60,763 nt of DNA, taken from Tritrichomonas foetus (taxonomy: Eukaryota > Parabasalia > Tritrichomonadida > Tritrichomonadidae). The first letter of the stretch is position 1. Every line of letters starts with the position of its first letter. A program made the position numbers and the translations under genes. This document shows positions 40,675-51,628 of the stretch, in pieces. The DNA lies in contig MLAK01000720.1 of NCBI GenBank assembly GCA_001839685.1, forward strand, positions 6,485-67,247, in the 5' to 3' direction. The notes beneath the pieces were generated by a model. It ran no database searches. It was not told where the DNA came from and worked only from the letters and a program-made list of their open reading frames with translations.

Positions 40675-41745
40675 ATGATTTCCTTGCCAGATGCACTTTC
40701 AGATTATCAGATATTGCATCCAATAGGATTTGGTACCTATTCGACAGTATATTGTGCAGTTCACTTGCCCAGTAACATTAATGTTGCAATTAAAATTATA
40801 CCAAAGAATTCTAAGCGCAACACAAATTTTGAGTCAAGAATATTGCAGAGATTATGTCATCCTTTCATACCAAAAATATATGAATACACACAAGATGATC
40901 AAAATAATTATATCGTCATGGAATTCGCTGAAGGTGGAAACTTGCTACAATATATAAATTTACATGGCCCATTATCAGTCCAATCTATACGCGTACTTGC
41001 GCGACAGCTGTTTTCTATTATTAAGTTCCTCGGAAATATTATTCATCGTGACATCAAAACTGAAAACATTTTGCTTGACCGGGGAAATAATATTAGGTTA
41101 GCTGACTTTGGTCTAGCTGTTGAGTCAAACGGCTTGGATTTAACGTCACCTGCAGGATCTCCCCAATATGTCGCACCTGAGATCATTCGTGGTCAGAATT
41201 ATGGAAAGCCAGCTGATATCTGGAGTGTTGGTGTAGTTCTATACTGTTGTGCTTTTGGCTATTTTCCTTTTTTCTCATCAAATAAAGAATTAAAGCATGG
41301 GACTTTATTTTCAATACTAACTGATGAGCTCATCTTTCCAAAAACCATTGATCCTGACTTGGAAGATCTCATAACGAAGGCACTAAAAAAAGACCAGAAA
41401 GAAAGAATCACTATTGATGAAATGATTCAACATCCATTTTTGAATGATGTTATTAAAAAGTTTCCACTTTTTGAATTAGATGATTCAAGAAACTCTGATG
41501 TTGGAATTAACTCACAATCGAGAAATGTGACAGAGAAAATCATTAGATGGAATAGAGAAATAGATGAAACTTTGTTTCCCGGAATCATTGATCAAAATCC
41601 AATTGCAAATGTGGAAACTGATGAGCACAAATCAACTGTCGAAAAAGTGCAGAAAAATTTAACAATGAAAACGAAAGATCCTATGGAATTTCTAGCCAAG
41701 AAAATTATATCGAAGGGAGCTCCAAAAAAACGCAATTTTGTTTAA
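40675..41745 (+). CDS. Ser/Thr protein kinase (CAMK-like)
   Basis: The 356-residue protein is a complete kinase over residues 10-265. It has a Gly loop (GFGTYSTV), the VAIKII Lys, HRDIKTEN (catalytic loop), DFG (LADFGLA), an APE-type site (PQYVAPEIIRG), DIWSVGVVLY, and a final DPxxRI-like KKDQKERITIDEMIQHPFL. All catalytic residues are present. The features resemble trichomonad CAMK/CAMKL kinases. The C-terminal 90 residues are charged and without domain. A TTG precedes the ATG in frame, and the ATG at 40675 is used. Confidence 0.9.
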   Translation: MISLPDALSDYQILHPIGFGTYSTVYCAVHLPSNINVAIKIIPKNSKRNTNFESRILQRLCHPFIPKIYEYTQDDQNNYIVMEFAEGGNLLQYINLHGPLSVQSIRVLARQLFSIIKFLGNIIHRDIKTENILLDRGNNIRLADFGLAVESNGLDLTSPAGSPQYVAPEIIRGQNYGKPADIWSVGVVLYCCAFGYFPFFSSNKELKHGTLFSILTDELIFPKTIDPDLEDLITKALKKDQKERITIDEMIQHPFLNDVIKKFPLFELDDSRNSDVGINSQSRNVTEKIIRWNREIDETLFPGIIDQNPIANVETDEHKSTVEKVQKNLTMKTKDPMEFLAKKIISKGAPKKRNFV

Positions 41746-41988
41746 TTTTTTAATAAATGTTTGTAATTTTTCATTTTTTGCTTATTTTGGCATTTTATGA
41801 TTCAATATGTAGAATATGATCATATTTAATGTGATTGTATATTATAAATGTGATTGAATATGGTCATTATTGAAGAAAAATGTATTCTTTTCTCACTTCA
41901 AAATTAAAGAATATTTTCAATGGCAATATTATAAAGTATTCAAAATGTCGCTTTTCGATCAAAAAAAATACGTTTTTTAGAAATTTCA

Positions 41989-43530
41989 ATGAAGAGTGAG
42001 GAAAGTTTATTTTCTGCAACAGAAGAAGAGCTTTTTAAGAAAATAAAGAGAGTCTACAATAGCATCAATAGACATTTAGATGATGCTGATGAGCCTCTGT
42101 CTGAACTTTCCACTTTATCATTATCTGATGATGGATTAAGTAATGTGAGCGATATTTCTTCAGTTCCATCATTTCAATTTTCTATACATAAAAAGAAAGA
42201 GTTTCGAACTCCACAAAACCGAAAATCCAGAATTCCTGTTTTTTCTGGTAAAAAGCCAATGAAAAGAATTGAAAGAAACAATAAAAATGACAGATATGTA
42301 TATACCCCAGAAAAACATGAAAATAAAATAAAAACTGAAAAACCAAAACAAGAAATTATAAGAAAAATATTTTGCCAACCAGAACATCCTCAAAATTTTC
42401 TTATTCCCAATGTTTCTGATTATTCAAGAGCTTGTATTTGCATCTTTGAAGGAACAGATTTTCCTCGTTCTCGTTTTGGTGAAAGAAGTACTTATGTCAC
42501 TGTTCAACTTCATCCTGACATTATTCCAATCAAATCACCAATTTCATTTAACCGTACAAAAAATGCGATTTATAATGGTGGATTTGATATAAATACAAGT
42601 GGTTTAGATTTCACCTCAATAGTTCCTCTTTTATCTGTATATGATTTTATTAATGAACATGAAAGTGAGTTATTAGGTGTTGCTTTTCTTGAACTACATC
42701 TTGCAAGGAAAGTTGATGATATTTGCATTATTGTTCAAGATGAATGGGTTGATATTTTTTCTGTTGATCGAAAAATTAAAACAGGAAGAGTAAGAGTTAC
42801 CTTAATTTTCCATAATGATGATGATGTTTCAGATTATCTAAGAAAACCTAATTCGATAGAAAGTCGCAATGTGAATAATTCTCAATCAGAACCAAAAGAC
42901 TATTACCAAAATGAAATTATTGAAGAAGAAAGTGAAAATGAAAAAGAAAATAAAATCATCAAATCACCATTAAAAGCATCACCCCAAAAACAATTTAAAT
43001 CAAATGCTAATTCAAACAATAAATCTAACTCACCTATTAAATATACCACTAATAATAATTCTTTAGATAAATCACCCAATAATAAAGTAACCAATAATAA
43101 ATCACCAAAGAAAATTCATTCTAAAGAACAAATTAACGCTAAATCAGAGGAGGATACAGCAAAGTATGAATCACTTGGGATTCAAGCAGAAATGGCAAAC
43201 ACCAATTGGTGTGAAAATACTGAATCCTTTGGTGCTTTATCTCTGACTACCAAATTAATGGATATGAATTTGAATGTAAATGAGGATTCTGATTCATCAA
43301 TTCCACAAAAAAATATGGCGGATGTTAATGTTAACCCAAAAAGATTTTCAACGCCAGCCAACATTACAAAAAAAGTCAAGCATGTATTTGCTGATGAATC
43401 TGCTTTAGATACAATGAAAGGTGAATTATTTTCTGATTCTGAATCTGAAGAAGATGAAATTGAATTTCATAATAATAGTACTAAACCAAAGTATACACGC
43501 TATTCAGACTTTGGATTTATGAAAAAATGA
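41989..43530 (+). CDS. protein with C2-like domain and disordered tail
   Basis: The 513-residue protein has a disordered, Ser/Lys-rich N-terminus (1-140), a single beta-rich domain (about 142-275) and a long disordered Asn/Ser/Lys-rich C-terminus. The middle domain reads YSRACICIFEGTDFPRSRF, then YVTVQLHP, PLLSVYDFINEHESELLGVA and GRVRVTLIFH. This pattern is that of a C2 sandwich, with the GVAFLELHLA and the final strand. Asp residues that would bind calcium are not clearly in place, so lipid or calcium binding is uncertain. It lies 243 bases after the kinase and is read in the same direction. Confidence 0.72.
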   Translation: MKSEESLFSATEEELFKKIKRVYNSINRHLDDADEPLSELSTLSLSDDGLSNVSDISSVPSFQFSIHKKKEFRTPQNRKSRIPVFSGKKPMKRIERNNKNDRYVYTPEKHENKIKTEKPKQEIIRKIFCQPEHPQNFLIPNVSDYSRACICIFEGTDFPRSRFGERSTYVTVQLHPDIIPIKSPISFNRTKNAIYNGGFDINTSGLDFTSIVPLLSVYDFINEHESELLGVAFLELHLARKVDDICIIVQDEWVDIFSVDRKIKTGRVRVTLIFHNDDDVSDYLRKPNSIESRNVNNSQSEPKDYYQNEIIEEESENEKENKIIKSPLKASPQKQFKSNANSNNKSNSPIKYTTNNNSLDKSPNNKVTNNKSPKKIHSKEQINAKSEEDTAKYESLGIQAEMANTNWCENTESFGALSLTTKLMDMNLNVNEDSDSSIPQKNMADVNVNPKRFSTPANITKKVKHVFADESALDTMKGELFSDSESEEDEIEFHNNSTKPKYTRYSDFGFMKK

Positions 43531-43650
43531 TATTTGTTAATAAATGTTTGTAATGCATAATTATTATTATTTATTGCCCAAAAAGGAAAAAAAAAATGTA
43601 AGAATCACTAAAAAGAAAAGAAAAATTTGATAAAAAGAAATTTATTTCAA

Positions 43651-46600
43651 TCATTCTAGTGCTTCCATTTCCAAATTCTGTTCAATAAATTCACTTAAGT
43701 TCAAAGTAATAACTCCTGAAGATTGATTATCTTTATCCTTATATATACCAACTAAAACATCACTGTGTTCAAAGAACTTATCACGAAGAGAAACACTAAC
43801 TATTTGTGTAGTCTGTGAAATTTCATTAAGAGCAGCAGCAGCAGATCTCAGATTAAGCTTATCTAGAGATGCATCTGGCTCATCCATTAATATAAATGGT
43901 GACTCTGTATTCTTTTGTAAAGCGATAACAAGTGCTAAAGATGCTACTGCTTTCTCTCCGCCACTAAGTTGTTCTAAATCTCTAAATCTTTTATGAGGAG
44001 GCATTGCAGTATACTTAATTCCTCCTAAGTATGGCTCATCTGTATCTTCAAGTGCAAGATAAGCTGTACCACTACGATTTTCTTGATTCCTTACACGAGT
44101 TAATTTCTTGTATGTTTTATCTATGTTCATATCAACAGCATCATATAATTTCATGAACAAGTCACGACGTTTTGTCTTTACTTCAATAAATTCTTTCTTC
44201 AGTTGTGATGCTTTTTGTCTGAGTTCTTCTTGATCGTTGCTAATTTTTTCTAATTCTTTTTCAACTTCTGTGAAACGATCATCAGATTTAAGATCTGGAT
44301 GAATTCGTGCAATTTGTCCACGAACAGAATTAAGTTTTTCATCATACTCCTTAACAATATTCTTAAATTCTTCTGGTGATTTGGCAACTTTTTGAGCAAC
44401 TGTGAGAGAACTGAAACTAAGGCCTTCAACTTCACTCCTATTCATATTTTCTTGTGTAAGTGATGAAGGAGTATTAATTAAATCAACTTCTTCGGACTCA
44501 GCATCTTTATTTTTGTTCTTGTTCTTATTCTTTGGTAATTTAATATTAGAAAGTCTACATTGTTGAAGAACTGAAGATAAAACTTGTAAAGCTGCTTGCT
44601 TTTCATGTTCAGCTTCAGTCATTTCATATGTACAGCTTTCAAGCATTGAGGTGATATCTTGATACTCTTTTCTTAATTGTTTGAGTTCATCAATATTGGA
44701 TTGATCTTCAGATAAAATTGTTTCACGCTCTTTCTTAACTTCCTCTAATTGTTCTTTCAATTCAGCATATTCTTCTGCATATTGTTGAACTTCTTCACGT
44801 GTATTTTTAAGCTGATTTTCTAAATCTTGATACTGGCCATCCAAATTCTCCATAGTTGCTTTTCCTAAAGTTCTTTCTTCATCGGCAATGAATGCTTTCA
44901 ATTGCTTCAAACGTGATTCCAAATTCAATCTTTCTTTATACCGATCTGAATAACTTTGGAGTCTTGTAATTTCGAATTCTTTTACATCCTTTACTCCTGC
45001 TTTGGCACAGAAATCTTTGAAAATCTTTTCATCATTTTTAGCATTCTGGAAGTTAACTTTCTCAACTTCATCTGTCTTTTGTTTAAGGGTTTTCTCTAAT
45101 CCACTGATTTGTTCGGTGACTTTCTTAATATTCCTATCTGTTGTTCTAATATCGATATCAATTTGTTTCAATGTATTTTCGTAATCAAGAACTTGTTGCT
45201 TACGGTGATTCATCTGTGGTTCAAGAGAAAGAAGAGTTTCTTCAAGTTTTTCGATATCTCTTTTTCGAGCTTCAATTGCATTTCCGATTTGTGCCAAATC
45301 TTTTTCAAGTTTCTTCCTTTGTTCTTCAATCTTTTCAGCAGAATCTGAAGTATATCTGGGTTTGTTTCTTGTTGTACCGCCTGTAATGATACCATTGGCA
45401 CTATAAATGATACCATCCATTGTTACAACGGTGATGTTTTCTTCTTGTGAGAGTTTTTTAGCTTCTTCAAGTGAATCAGCCAAAGCGATGTGACCACATA
45501 CAAATTCAACTGCTGGTGCATACATTGGATCATATTTCATAAAGTTATTAAGTCTCCTAACAGTTTTCTTTGTGGTAACTTTTAATGGTCTTAAGTTTTG
45601 TAATGGTAAACAGTCGGAATTGATGGAACCTTGTTCTTTCATGAATTTGACACAACGAACAGCAACATCATTATCTTTCACAACAATGGCATCTGCATAT
45701 GAACCACAAGCTCTTGCAGCTGCTACATCATATTTAGAGTGAGCTGTTCGAACCAATTCAGAGAATCTTCCATAAACACCTGGAATTAATCTTTGCATTT
45801 TAGCAATTTCTCGTGTAAGTTTTTCTCTTCGGGCATTACCACCTTCAATTCTTCTGATTTCTTCATATTTCTTTTCTAATTCACGAAGTTCACTCATCAT
45901 TTTGCTTTGTTTGGCAGAATCGGAATTATTTTCAACTTCTTTCATTTTCTTTTCACCACGGCTGTTGTCAATTGCTCGTCTATCTTTTTCATATAATTCA
46001 CTTGATCTTTTCTTTTTATTTACGCAATTTTCACGATTTTCTTGAAGTCTTTCTTTAGAAGCTTCAAGAGTCTTTTGTTGTTCTTGTAAATCATCGATTT
46101 GTCTTTGAACGTCTGCTCTTTCAGCCATTGCTTTTCTTAAGGCTTGCGTGATATCATCGAACTGCTTGGAAGCTTGTTCACGAATAATTCTGTATTCAGT
46201 AATTTCATCTTCAATTTCTTTCACAACTGGTAAAGAAGCAAGTTTGTTTTCAACCTCATCTCTTTCTATTTTATATCTTTCCAAATTTTCTTGTCGGCGT
46301 TTTTCATCATTAGCAGTAGTTTCAAGATTAACTTTTGTTGATTCCAAACGATCAGCAAGGATTCTCTCAACTGTTTTTGCTCTGTTGCTGTTTGCATTTG
46401 CATCTCTCAACTTTTGTTCGACTTCTCTAAAATGGGCATCAATATCAACAAACTTATTTGTTGTTTGAAGTTTAACAAACTCGAGCTGTTTGATACTTTC
46501 GATAGAATCGTTTGACTTTGAAGATAATTCGATTTGTTTTTGTTGACAAGCTGTTGATTTTTCATCAGCATCTTCAAGTTGACGATTCATATGGTATAAC

Positions 46601-47295
46601 TGGAATAATGAACTTTCAATCAGAATTTTTTCTTCTTCTTTCGCCAATTCACGATAACGCGACGCCTCATCCTTTCGATCGGAAATATGGCGTTTTTCGG
46701 AAATTGCAGCCCTCCTTCGTTTTTCTATCATAGCGACGGCTTCATGCGCAGCTTCTGATTCAATTCGGAGTTCATCATATCTTTTTGCATATTCTTTGGA
46801 GCCGCTCATTTCCTCGAATAGCTGAGTCAGTTCGATTGGCGTTTTCCTGGCAACTGCATCGACTTCGGCCTGTTTCACGAAAATCAAGGGATGGAAACCT
46901 TTTGATAATAACGTATCCTTATATTTTTCTTCATCAACTTCTTTGTCGTCAATGTAATGCGTATTTTCTGGTTCTTCATTTTCTTCGCTGTAAATTCTTT
47001 CATATGTGTGTCGTACCTTCTTCTTCTTTTTCTTGCCTTCTTCTTCTTCGATTGTCACTTTGACTGAGCATGATGTGGCTTTATCGTTATCGCCTATTAC
47101 TGAATGGATGTATGCTGTACTTCTTGGGTTTATGTCGAGATAGAATGCGAATGCGAGTGAATCTAAGACATTTGATTTTCCAGATCCGTTGGGACCTACG
47201 ATTCCGGTAAAGTCTTTGAATGGACCAATGAGATGTTGTCCTCCAAATGATTTAAAGTCGCGTACTTCGATTTGAACGAGCCTACAACTTGACAT
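43651..47295 (-). CDS. SMC1: cohesin subunit SMC1
   Basis: The 1214-residue protein has full SMC layout. Walker A GPNGSGKSN is near residue 33, preceded by the SMC1-like IGPFKDFTGIVG. A coiled coil runs to about 500, the hinge occupies about 505-665 (GVYGRFSELV, DAIVVKDNDVA, TMDGIIYSANGIITGG), and the second coil follows to about 1030. The signature LSGGEKAVASLAL and Walker B FILMDEPDASLDK are near 1120-1155. SMC1 pairs with SMC3 in cohesin to hold sister chromatids. The start is supported by an initiator-like TCACA 3 bases before it. Small oddities are MDEPDASLDK in place of the usual LDEIDAALD and a charged KKKKKK run near 80. Confidence 0.93.
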   Translation of the reverse strand: MSSCRLVQIEVRDFKSFGGQHLIGPFKDFTGIVGPNGSGKSNVLDSLAFAFYLDINPRSTAYIHSVIGDNDKATSCSVKVTIEEEEGKKKKKKVRHTYERIYSEENEEPENTHYIDDKEVDEEKYKDTLLSKGFHPLIFVKQAEVDAVARKTPIELTQLFEEMSGSKEYAKRYDELRIESEAAHEAVAMIEKRRRAAISEKRHISDRKDEASRYRELAKEEEKILIESSLFQLYHMNRQLEDADEKSTACQQKQIELSSKSNDSIESIKQLEFVKLQTTNKFVDIDAHFREVEQKLRDANANSNRAKTVERILADRLESTKVNLETTANDEKRRQENLERYKIERDEVENKLASLPVVKEIEDEITEYRIIREQASKQFDDITQALRKAMAERADVQRQIDDLQEQQKTLEASKERLQENRENCVNKKKRSSELYEKDRRAIDNSRGEKKMKEVENNSDSAKQSKMMSELRELEKKYEEIRRIEGGNARREKLTREIAKMQRLIPGVYGRFSELVRTAHSKYDVAAARACGSYADAIVVKDNDVAVRCVKFMKEQGSINSDCLPLQNLRPLKVTTKKTVRRLNNFMKYDPMYAPAVEFVCGHIALADSLEEAKKLSQEENITVVTMDGIIYSANGIITGGTTRNKPRYTSDSAEKIEEQRKKLEKDLAQIGNAIEARKRDIEKLEETLLSLEPQMNHRKQQVLDYENTLKQIDIDIRTTDRNIKKVTEQISGLEKTLKQKTDEVEKVNFQNAKNDEKIFKDFCAKAGVKDVKEFEITRLQSYSDRYKERLNLESRLKQLKAFIADEERTLGKATMENLDGQYQDLENQLKNTREEVQQYAEEYAELKEQLEEVKKERETILSEDQSNIDELKQLRKEYQDITSMLESCTYEMTEAEHEKQAALQVLSSVLQQCRLSNIKLPKNKNKNKNKDAESEEVDLINTPSSLTQENMNRSEVEGLSFSSLTVAQKVAKSPEEFKNIVKEYDEKLNSVRGQIARIHPDLKSDDRFTEVEKELEKISNDQEELRQKASQLKKEFIEVKTKRRDLFMKLYDAVDMNIDKTYKKLTRVRNQENRSGTAYLALEDTDEPYLGGIKYTAMPPHKRFRDLEQLSGGEKAVASLALVIALQKNTESPFILMDEPDASLDKLNLRSAAAALNEISQTTQIVSVSLRDKFFEHSDVLVGIYKDKDNQSSGVITLNLSEFIEQNLEMEALE

Positions 47296-48014
47296 TTTGT
47301 GATTCTAAAAATTTGGCGGGCTTTCTCTTTTCGTGCGTTAAGAAATTTTATATCACATTTCTCATCATTTATGATGGCTGCTTCTTTGAATTTTTCAGTA
47401 ACAATTCAATTTCTGAAAATTGTTAGGGAACCACTTTTTTAATGCATAAATAGTCAAATACACAGAATTTTTTATTCACTCGCCTAACTTCATCTATTCA
47501 TTTCTGATGTTTTCATGAGTGTGGTCAACCTATCTCACCTAATACATGGATGCACTTTTATGATGGGTGATTTTGGAAAAAAAATTCGAGCTGCCATTAT
47601 ATATTCTGATTTGAAGAAAAGTGACAAATACTATTTTATTTGATTATGTGTCACGTGATAACTATATACTAAATAGTCATAAAATCAAAAAATGATCTAT
47701 ATAGTCAAATATAGTGTTGATTGGATTTTTTGAAAATTTTTGTATTTTCACTTTTTTAAAGCTTGTGCAAGTTTATATCTCTAGCTATAGTGGAATAGAC
47801 CGTATCAAATAAGATTTGAAAAATCAAAGGTGATTTTTCATAGGGCTCGAATATATCAGCAATAATTTTCCTATTTCCGTCATGATATTCTGTATTTATC
47901 AGCACTATTCTGAGTTGCATATTTTAAAAACAAGGATGGAAAAAAAGTTTGTCTTCAATTTTTTATTTACGAAATAACATAATTTTAATGATAACATAAT
48001 TTACGATTTCAAAT
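47296..48014. other. intergenic region upstream of SMC1
   Basis: These 719 bases lie between two minus-strand genes. They hold the SMC1 promoter, with TGTGA (TCACA on the minus strand) at 47298-47302 as initiator candidate. No gene was seen. Confidence 0.55.
47298..47302 (-). promoter_or_regulatory. initiator-like TCACA of SMC1
   Basis: TCACA on the minus strand matches TCA(+1)Y(T/A), and only a few bases separate it from the ATG. The leader would be about 5 bases. Confidence 0.5.
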
Positions 48015-49406
48015 CTATCGAATGGTAACTTTTTTGTTAATAAGATGTTGAATATATTTTTCTGGAACTCCTTCATTTCTTAATTGTTCAATTTTCATTT
48101 GTTTAATTCTTTCTAGCCTATCCAAATAATCTTCTTGTTGTTCTCTAATGGTCCTTTGTTCATCTTTATGAGCTAATATTTCCATTCTCTTCTGTTCAAT
48201 TTTATTGTCAATTTCTTTCTTTAATTCAGCCTTATATTTCTGATCTCTTTCATTTCTTAACTCTTCTCTTTCTTTTGCACGCGCAGCACGAATCACTTCC
48301 ATATCTCTATTCCATTGAGTTTTTTCTAATTTTGCCATTTCAATTGCGCGTTCTTCTCTCACTTTTTTCATGGTTTCGTATTCTTTTGCCAGCATTTCCT
48401 TATCACGTACTCTTTTACGAGCCTCTTCAAGTTCTCTCTGTCTTGCTTCTCTATCTTTTTGACTTTGAACTCTTCTTGCCATTAATTCATCATGCTCTGC
48501 TTTTTTATCGATCTGTCTTTGTTGCTGCTTTCTAATTTGATCGATTTCTTTTTCCTTTAAAGCTTTCTGTTCTTTAACTTTCTGTTCATATTCCATTTGT
48601 TTTCTTGCTTGTTCTGCTTGATATTCGACCATCATTTTATCTTCTTCTAACTCACGAACTCTTTCTTCATCCTTTCTTCTACGTTGCGCTTCATTGGCTC
48701 TTGTGCATTCCCTCATGAAATCATTTTGTCTTTTTCTTCTATTCATTGCATTTTGACGTTCTTCCTCAAGAGCTTTTCGATTTGCTTCCTCCATCATCTT
48801 CTTTTCCTTTTCTCTTCTTTCTGCATCCAATCTATTCTGCTCTTTCTTTTCATTAATTTGCGATTCAAGCATTTTGCGTCCTCGATTTCTTTGATCTTGA
48901 AGCATTTTCTCTCTTTCTGCATAGAGTTTTAGAGCTTTTTGTCTTCCTTCCTCTAGCATTTGATTTAGTCTATCGTCTTCCTCTTTTTCTTTCCTTTCTT
49001 GCTCTTTCTTTAACTCGAGCTGGCGATCACGAACAGTCAAAACTCTCGCTATCATCATTTCACTATTAAACGTTTTAACTTCATCAAGCTCTTCATTTTT
49101 TTCTGCCATTGTGTCTTCATAAACTTGCCTCCTTTTGGCCATAGATTTATTTGTCTTTTTGGCCTGTCTCCTCATTTCTTTATTGTATTCTGCATTCATA
49201 ATTCCTTGCCTGTTGTTATCGATATCGTCTTGTCGCTTCTTACGAATACTATCTCGTTGTCTCTGTAAATCTAATGTTTGCTGTGGCGTATAATGAATTG
49301 ATTCCCTCTTGATTCGTCGCAATTCCTCTGGTCTGACAACTGTTGCATCAAATCCGATGTTTGTAATAGGAACTCTATAACCCTTTTTATGTGGTGTACT
49401 CCTCAT
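48015..49406 (-). CDS. CFAP45: cilia- and flagella-associated protein CFAP45
   Basis: The 463-residue charged coiled-coil protein aligns by eye with animal CFAP45. The match includes a DEVKTFNSEMMIARVLTVRD-like step (residues 107-126) followed by QLELKKEQERKEKEEDDRL, and the ending RIKQMKIEQLRNEGVPEKY, where the L-R-x-x-G-(V/L)-PEKY signature is typical of the family. CFAP45 lies inside the lumen of ciliary doublet microtubules (a microtubule inner protein). Trichomonads have several flagella, so it fits. A trichohyalin/plectin-like region makes up almost the whole chain. No intron is seen. Confidence 0.85.
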   Translation of the reverse strand: MRSTPHKKGYRVPITNIGFDATVVRPEELRRIKRESIHYTPQQTLDLQRQRDSIRKKRQDDIDNNRQGIMNAEYNKEMRRQAKKTNKSMAKRRQVYEDTMAEKNEELDEVKTFNSEMMIARVLTVRDRQLELKKEQERKEKEEDDRLNQMLEEGRQKALKLYAEREKMLQDQRNRGRKMLESQINEKKEQNRLDAERREKEKKMMEEANRKALEEERQNAMNRRKRQNDFMRECTRANEAQRRRKDEERVRELEEDKMMVEYQAEQARKQMEYEQKVKEQKALKEKEIDQIRKQQQRQIDKKAEHDELMARRVQSQKDREARQRELEEARKRVRDKEMLAKEYETMKKVREERAIEMAKLEKTQWNRDMEVIRAARAKEREELRNERDQKYKAELKKEIDNKIEQKRMEILAHKDEQRTIREQQEDYLDRLERIKQMKIEQLRNEGVPEKYIQHLINKKVTIR

Positions 49407-49674
49407 TCACCAAATTTGTTAACGTACATAAATTTGGATCTGAAATATTTTAAGTCTCGAAAGGTCAATTCCTCAAAATTATTTTCGAGAAATCATTTGA
49501 CCATAATATCATTGTTCCGATCATTTTTTCTGAAAATAATTCAAATTGAATAAATTCATCATTCTCTTTTTCTGCATTTAAATGGTTCATTTGATATTGA
49601 ATTCTATTCAAATAAGACCAAATAAAATCTCAATATTCTCAAATATTATCCCAAAATTAAATTGGAAGTGGAAA

Positions 49675-51027
49675 ATGACAGACGAAAACTCAGATTCGAA
49701 TGAGAATCACCCATTCACAGCATCACCATCACAAGAATCAATGGATGCTTTCAGTTTCGCGGATTCACTGGTCTCATTAGGTTGCTCAATGAGAGATCAT
49801 TTCATCAAAAGTTTCGGGCTTGCACGAGAAAACTCAAGCTCAAGTATACAAAATGAAAATTCAATCGATTCTATAACAGCCGATTCAAATTTACTTCCAA
49901 ATCAACAAGCGGAAAATCCAAATATAGAATCTCCTGAAAATCCAAATTCTGGCGATATTACCCCGACTGAAAAATCGAATGATGACGATGAAAATGTTGA
50001 TAAAAGTGGCGACATCAATTTTACTTCAAAAATTGCTCACTTTTTACGGAATACATTTAATATTCGAGAAAGATTATCTTCACTTGTTGATCTTGTTGTT
50101 CCGGATTTCACACCAGATCCTACTCTTTTCCATTCTGACTCCAATCCAGATTTGGTTGACTTCTTTGGTGCTCAAAGAGGAGGTGACAAATTTATGGATA
50201 TTTATTCAGTGAAAGACATCACAAACATGATTCAAAATTCACCATTATCAGCATCACTTGAGAAGATGGGATATTCCGACTGGTATATTGAATTTGACTT
50301 ATCTGACTGCTTTATGCACTATGGATATCTTCGATCAAAGTCCATTCCAGAAGCAGACAAATTCATTGGATTTATGATCGTCCAAAAAGGTGAATTCAGA
50401 CTAAAATCGCCTTTAGCAGCCGACAATACACCTGGTATATCATTTGTACATGGAAATTTCCCACATGGATGTAACATGTTAAATATTCGTTGGTTTGCTC
50501 TTCAAAATCCACGAGCCCATTTCTCCTCGAAAAAACCAAGACTACCTGGCCAAAGATTTCCCGGTTCTGGTCTTGCTCGCGAATGTTTCAAAATATTTTG
50601 TAAATCTGCAATCAAGAACGGTCGAGATGGTATTGTAAATGTTCCAGAGCACTTCCATAATGCTCTGCTTTACGAGAATTTCGTTTTTATGAATCCAGAA
50701 GATCAAGGTGAGTTTGAGAAAATGAAAAATGATTTAGCTGATGATATAAAAGAAAAAGGTCTAGCTGCGGTGAGCTGGGCAATATACCTCGGATTCCTTC
50801 GGAAAGATGACGAAGTAGCAAAATGGGAACCACGTGAACAGATTTTCCCTTTATCGATAAAACTTATCCACTACTTCCATAAATTAGGATTCAAAGCAAT
50901 TGTCGAGGAAAAGAAAAAACAGAAAGCACGATATCATATTATGTGGGATGAAGCTGAAGGATACTGTCTCACAGCAGTGATAGAGTTCTCTTCGGATGAA
51001 ACCGCTTATGCGCCAACAAAACCGTGA
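49675..51027 (+). CDS. GNAT-like protein, possibly of bacterial origin
   Basis: The 450-residue product has a disordered N-terminus (1-130) and a folded half (about 165-440). The fold includes GYLRSKSIPEADKFIGF, SFVHGNFPHGCNMLNIRW, and a possible acetyl-CoA loop LPGQRFPGSGLARECFK (about 275-295), then DGIVNVPEHFHNALLYENFVFMNPED. The R/Q-x-x-G-x-G/A-like loop and the following strand-helix order suggest a GNAT-type acetyltransferase. I recall similar sequences (LPGQ..PGLG, NVPEHFHNA) mainly in bacteria, which I cannot verify. An in-frame ATG at 49582 would add 31 residues without domain, and I take the later ATG as the start. Confidence 0.7.
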   Translation: MTDENSDSNENHPFTASPSQESMDAFSFADSLVSLGCSMRDHFIKSFGLARENSSSSIQNENSIDSITADSNLLPNQQAENPNIESPENPNSGDITPTEKSNDDDENVDKSGDINFTSKIAHFLRNTFNIRERLSSLVDLVVPDFTPDPTLFHSDSNPDLVDFFGAQRGGDKFMDIYSVKDITNMIQNSPLSASLEKMGYSDWYIEFDLSDCFMHYGYLRSKSIPEADKFIGFMIVQKGEFRLKSPLAADNTPGISFVHGNFPHGCNMLNIRWFALQNPRAHFSSKKPRLPGQRFPGSGLARECFKIFCKSAIKNGRDGIVNVPEHFHNALLYENFVFMNPEDQGEFEKMKNDLADDIKEKGLAAVSWAIYLGFLRKDDEVAKWEPREQIFPLSIKLIHYFHKLGFKAIVEEKKKQKARYHIMWDEAEGYCLTAVIEFSSDETAYAPTKP

Positions 51028-51628
51028 TTATTTCTGTCTCTACGTAAATATATGTTTTTCTTGTTATTATTCACATATTTCTCGCCTTGAATCAGAACTA
51101 ATGATTATCTTGCTTTGTTTGTTTGTTTTCCCTCAGGAGAAAAACCCTTATTTCTTCTTGGCATGAAAAGGAAAGTGTTGCTAATTGTCAGGATATTCTA
51201 AATATATAATAGGCGGGTACTATGACGAAAATTTTAATTTAAATGAAGAACTTTTCTTAACTGATAATTGGGATTTAGAGTCAATGAACTCCTTCAAAGA
51301 TAAAGACTAGGATGAGTATTACTTACCAATTCAAAAAATCAATGAGAATACTAATGTTTATTTGTAGATTTATTCACTAACAGGTTTTTACATCACTATT
51401 TTACATCTGGGAAGTATTGTTCAGATTACTTTTGTTGGTCAATAAAGAATAATTTTCCAAACTTTTTACATGTCTTTTCAAATGTCTTTTTACAAGTCTT
51501 TTCACAATTCTTTTTACATGTCTTTTCAACTTTCTTGACATTTTAAAAATGAGTATGAATGAGAAACATAGTCCATATTTCGATGGAAATCATAGAAAGA
51601 AAAAGAAAATGGCAAAAATTTTAAACGT
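51028..51628. other. convergent intergenic region
   Basis: This AT-rich spacer of about 600 bases lies between convergent genes. Apart from the repeat at 51462-51532 nothing was seen. Confidence 0.55.
51462..51532 (+). repeat. imperfect tandem repeat of ACATGTCTTTTCA type
   Basis: Four imperfect copies of a 16-18-base unit, with the form TTTTTACATGTCTTTTCA, lie near the 3' end of the Rab5-like gene. Copies vary at several bases. Confidence 0.7.
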
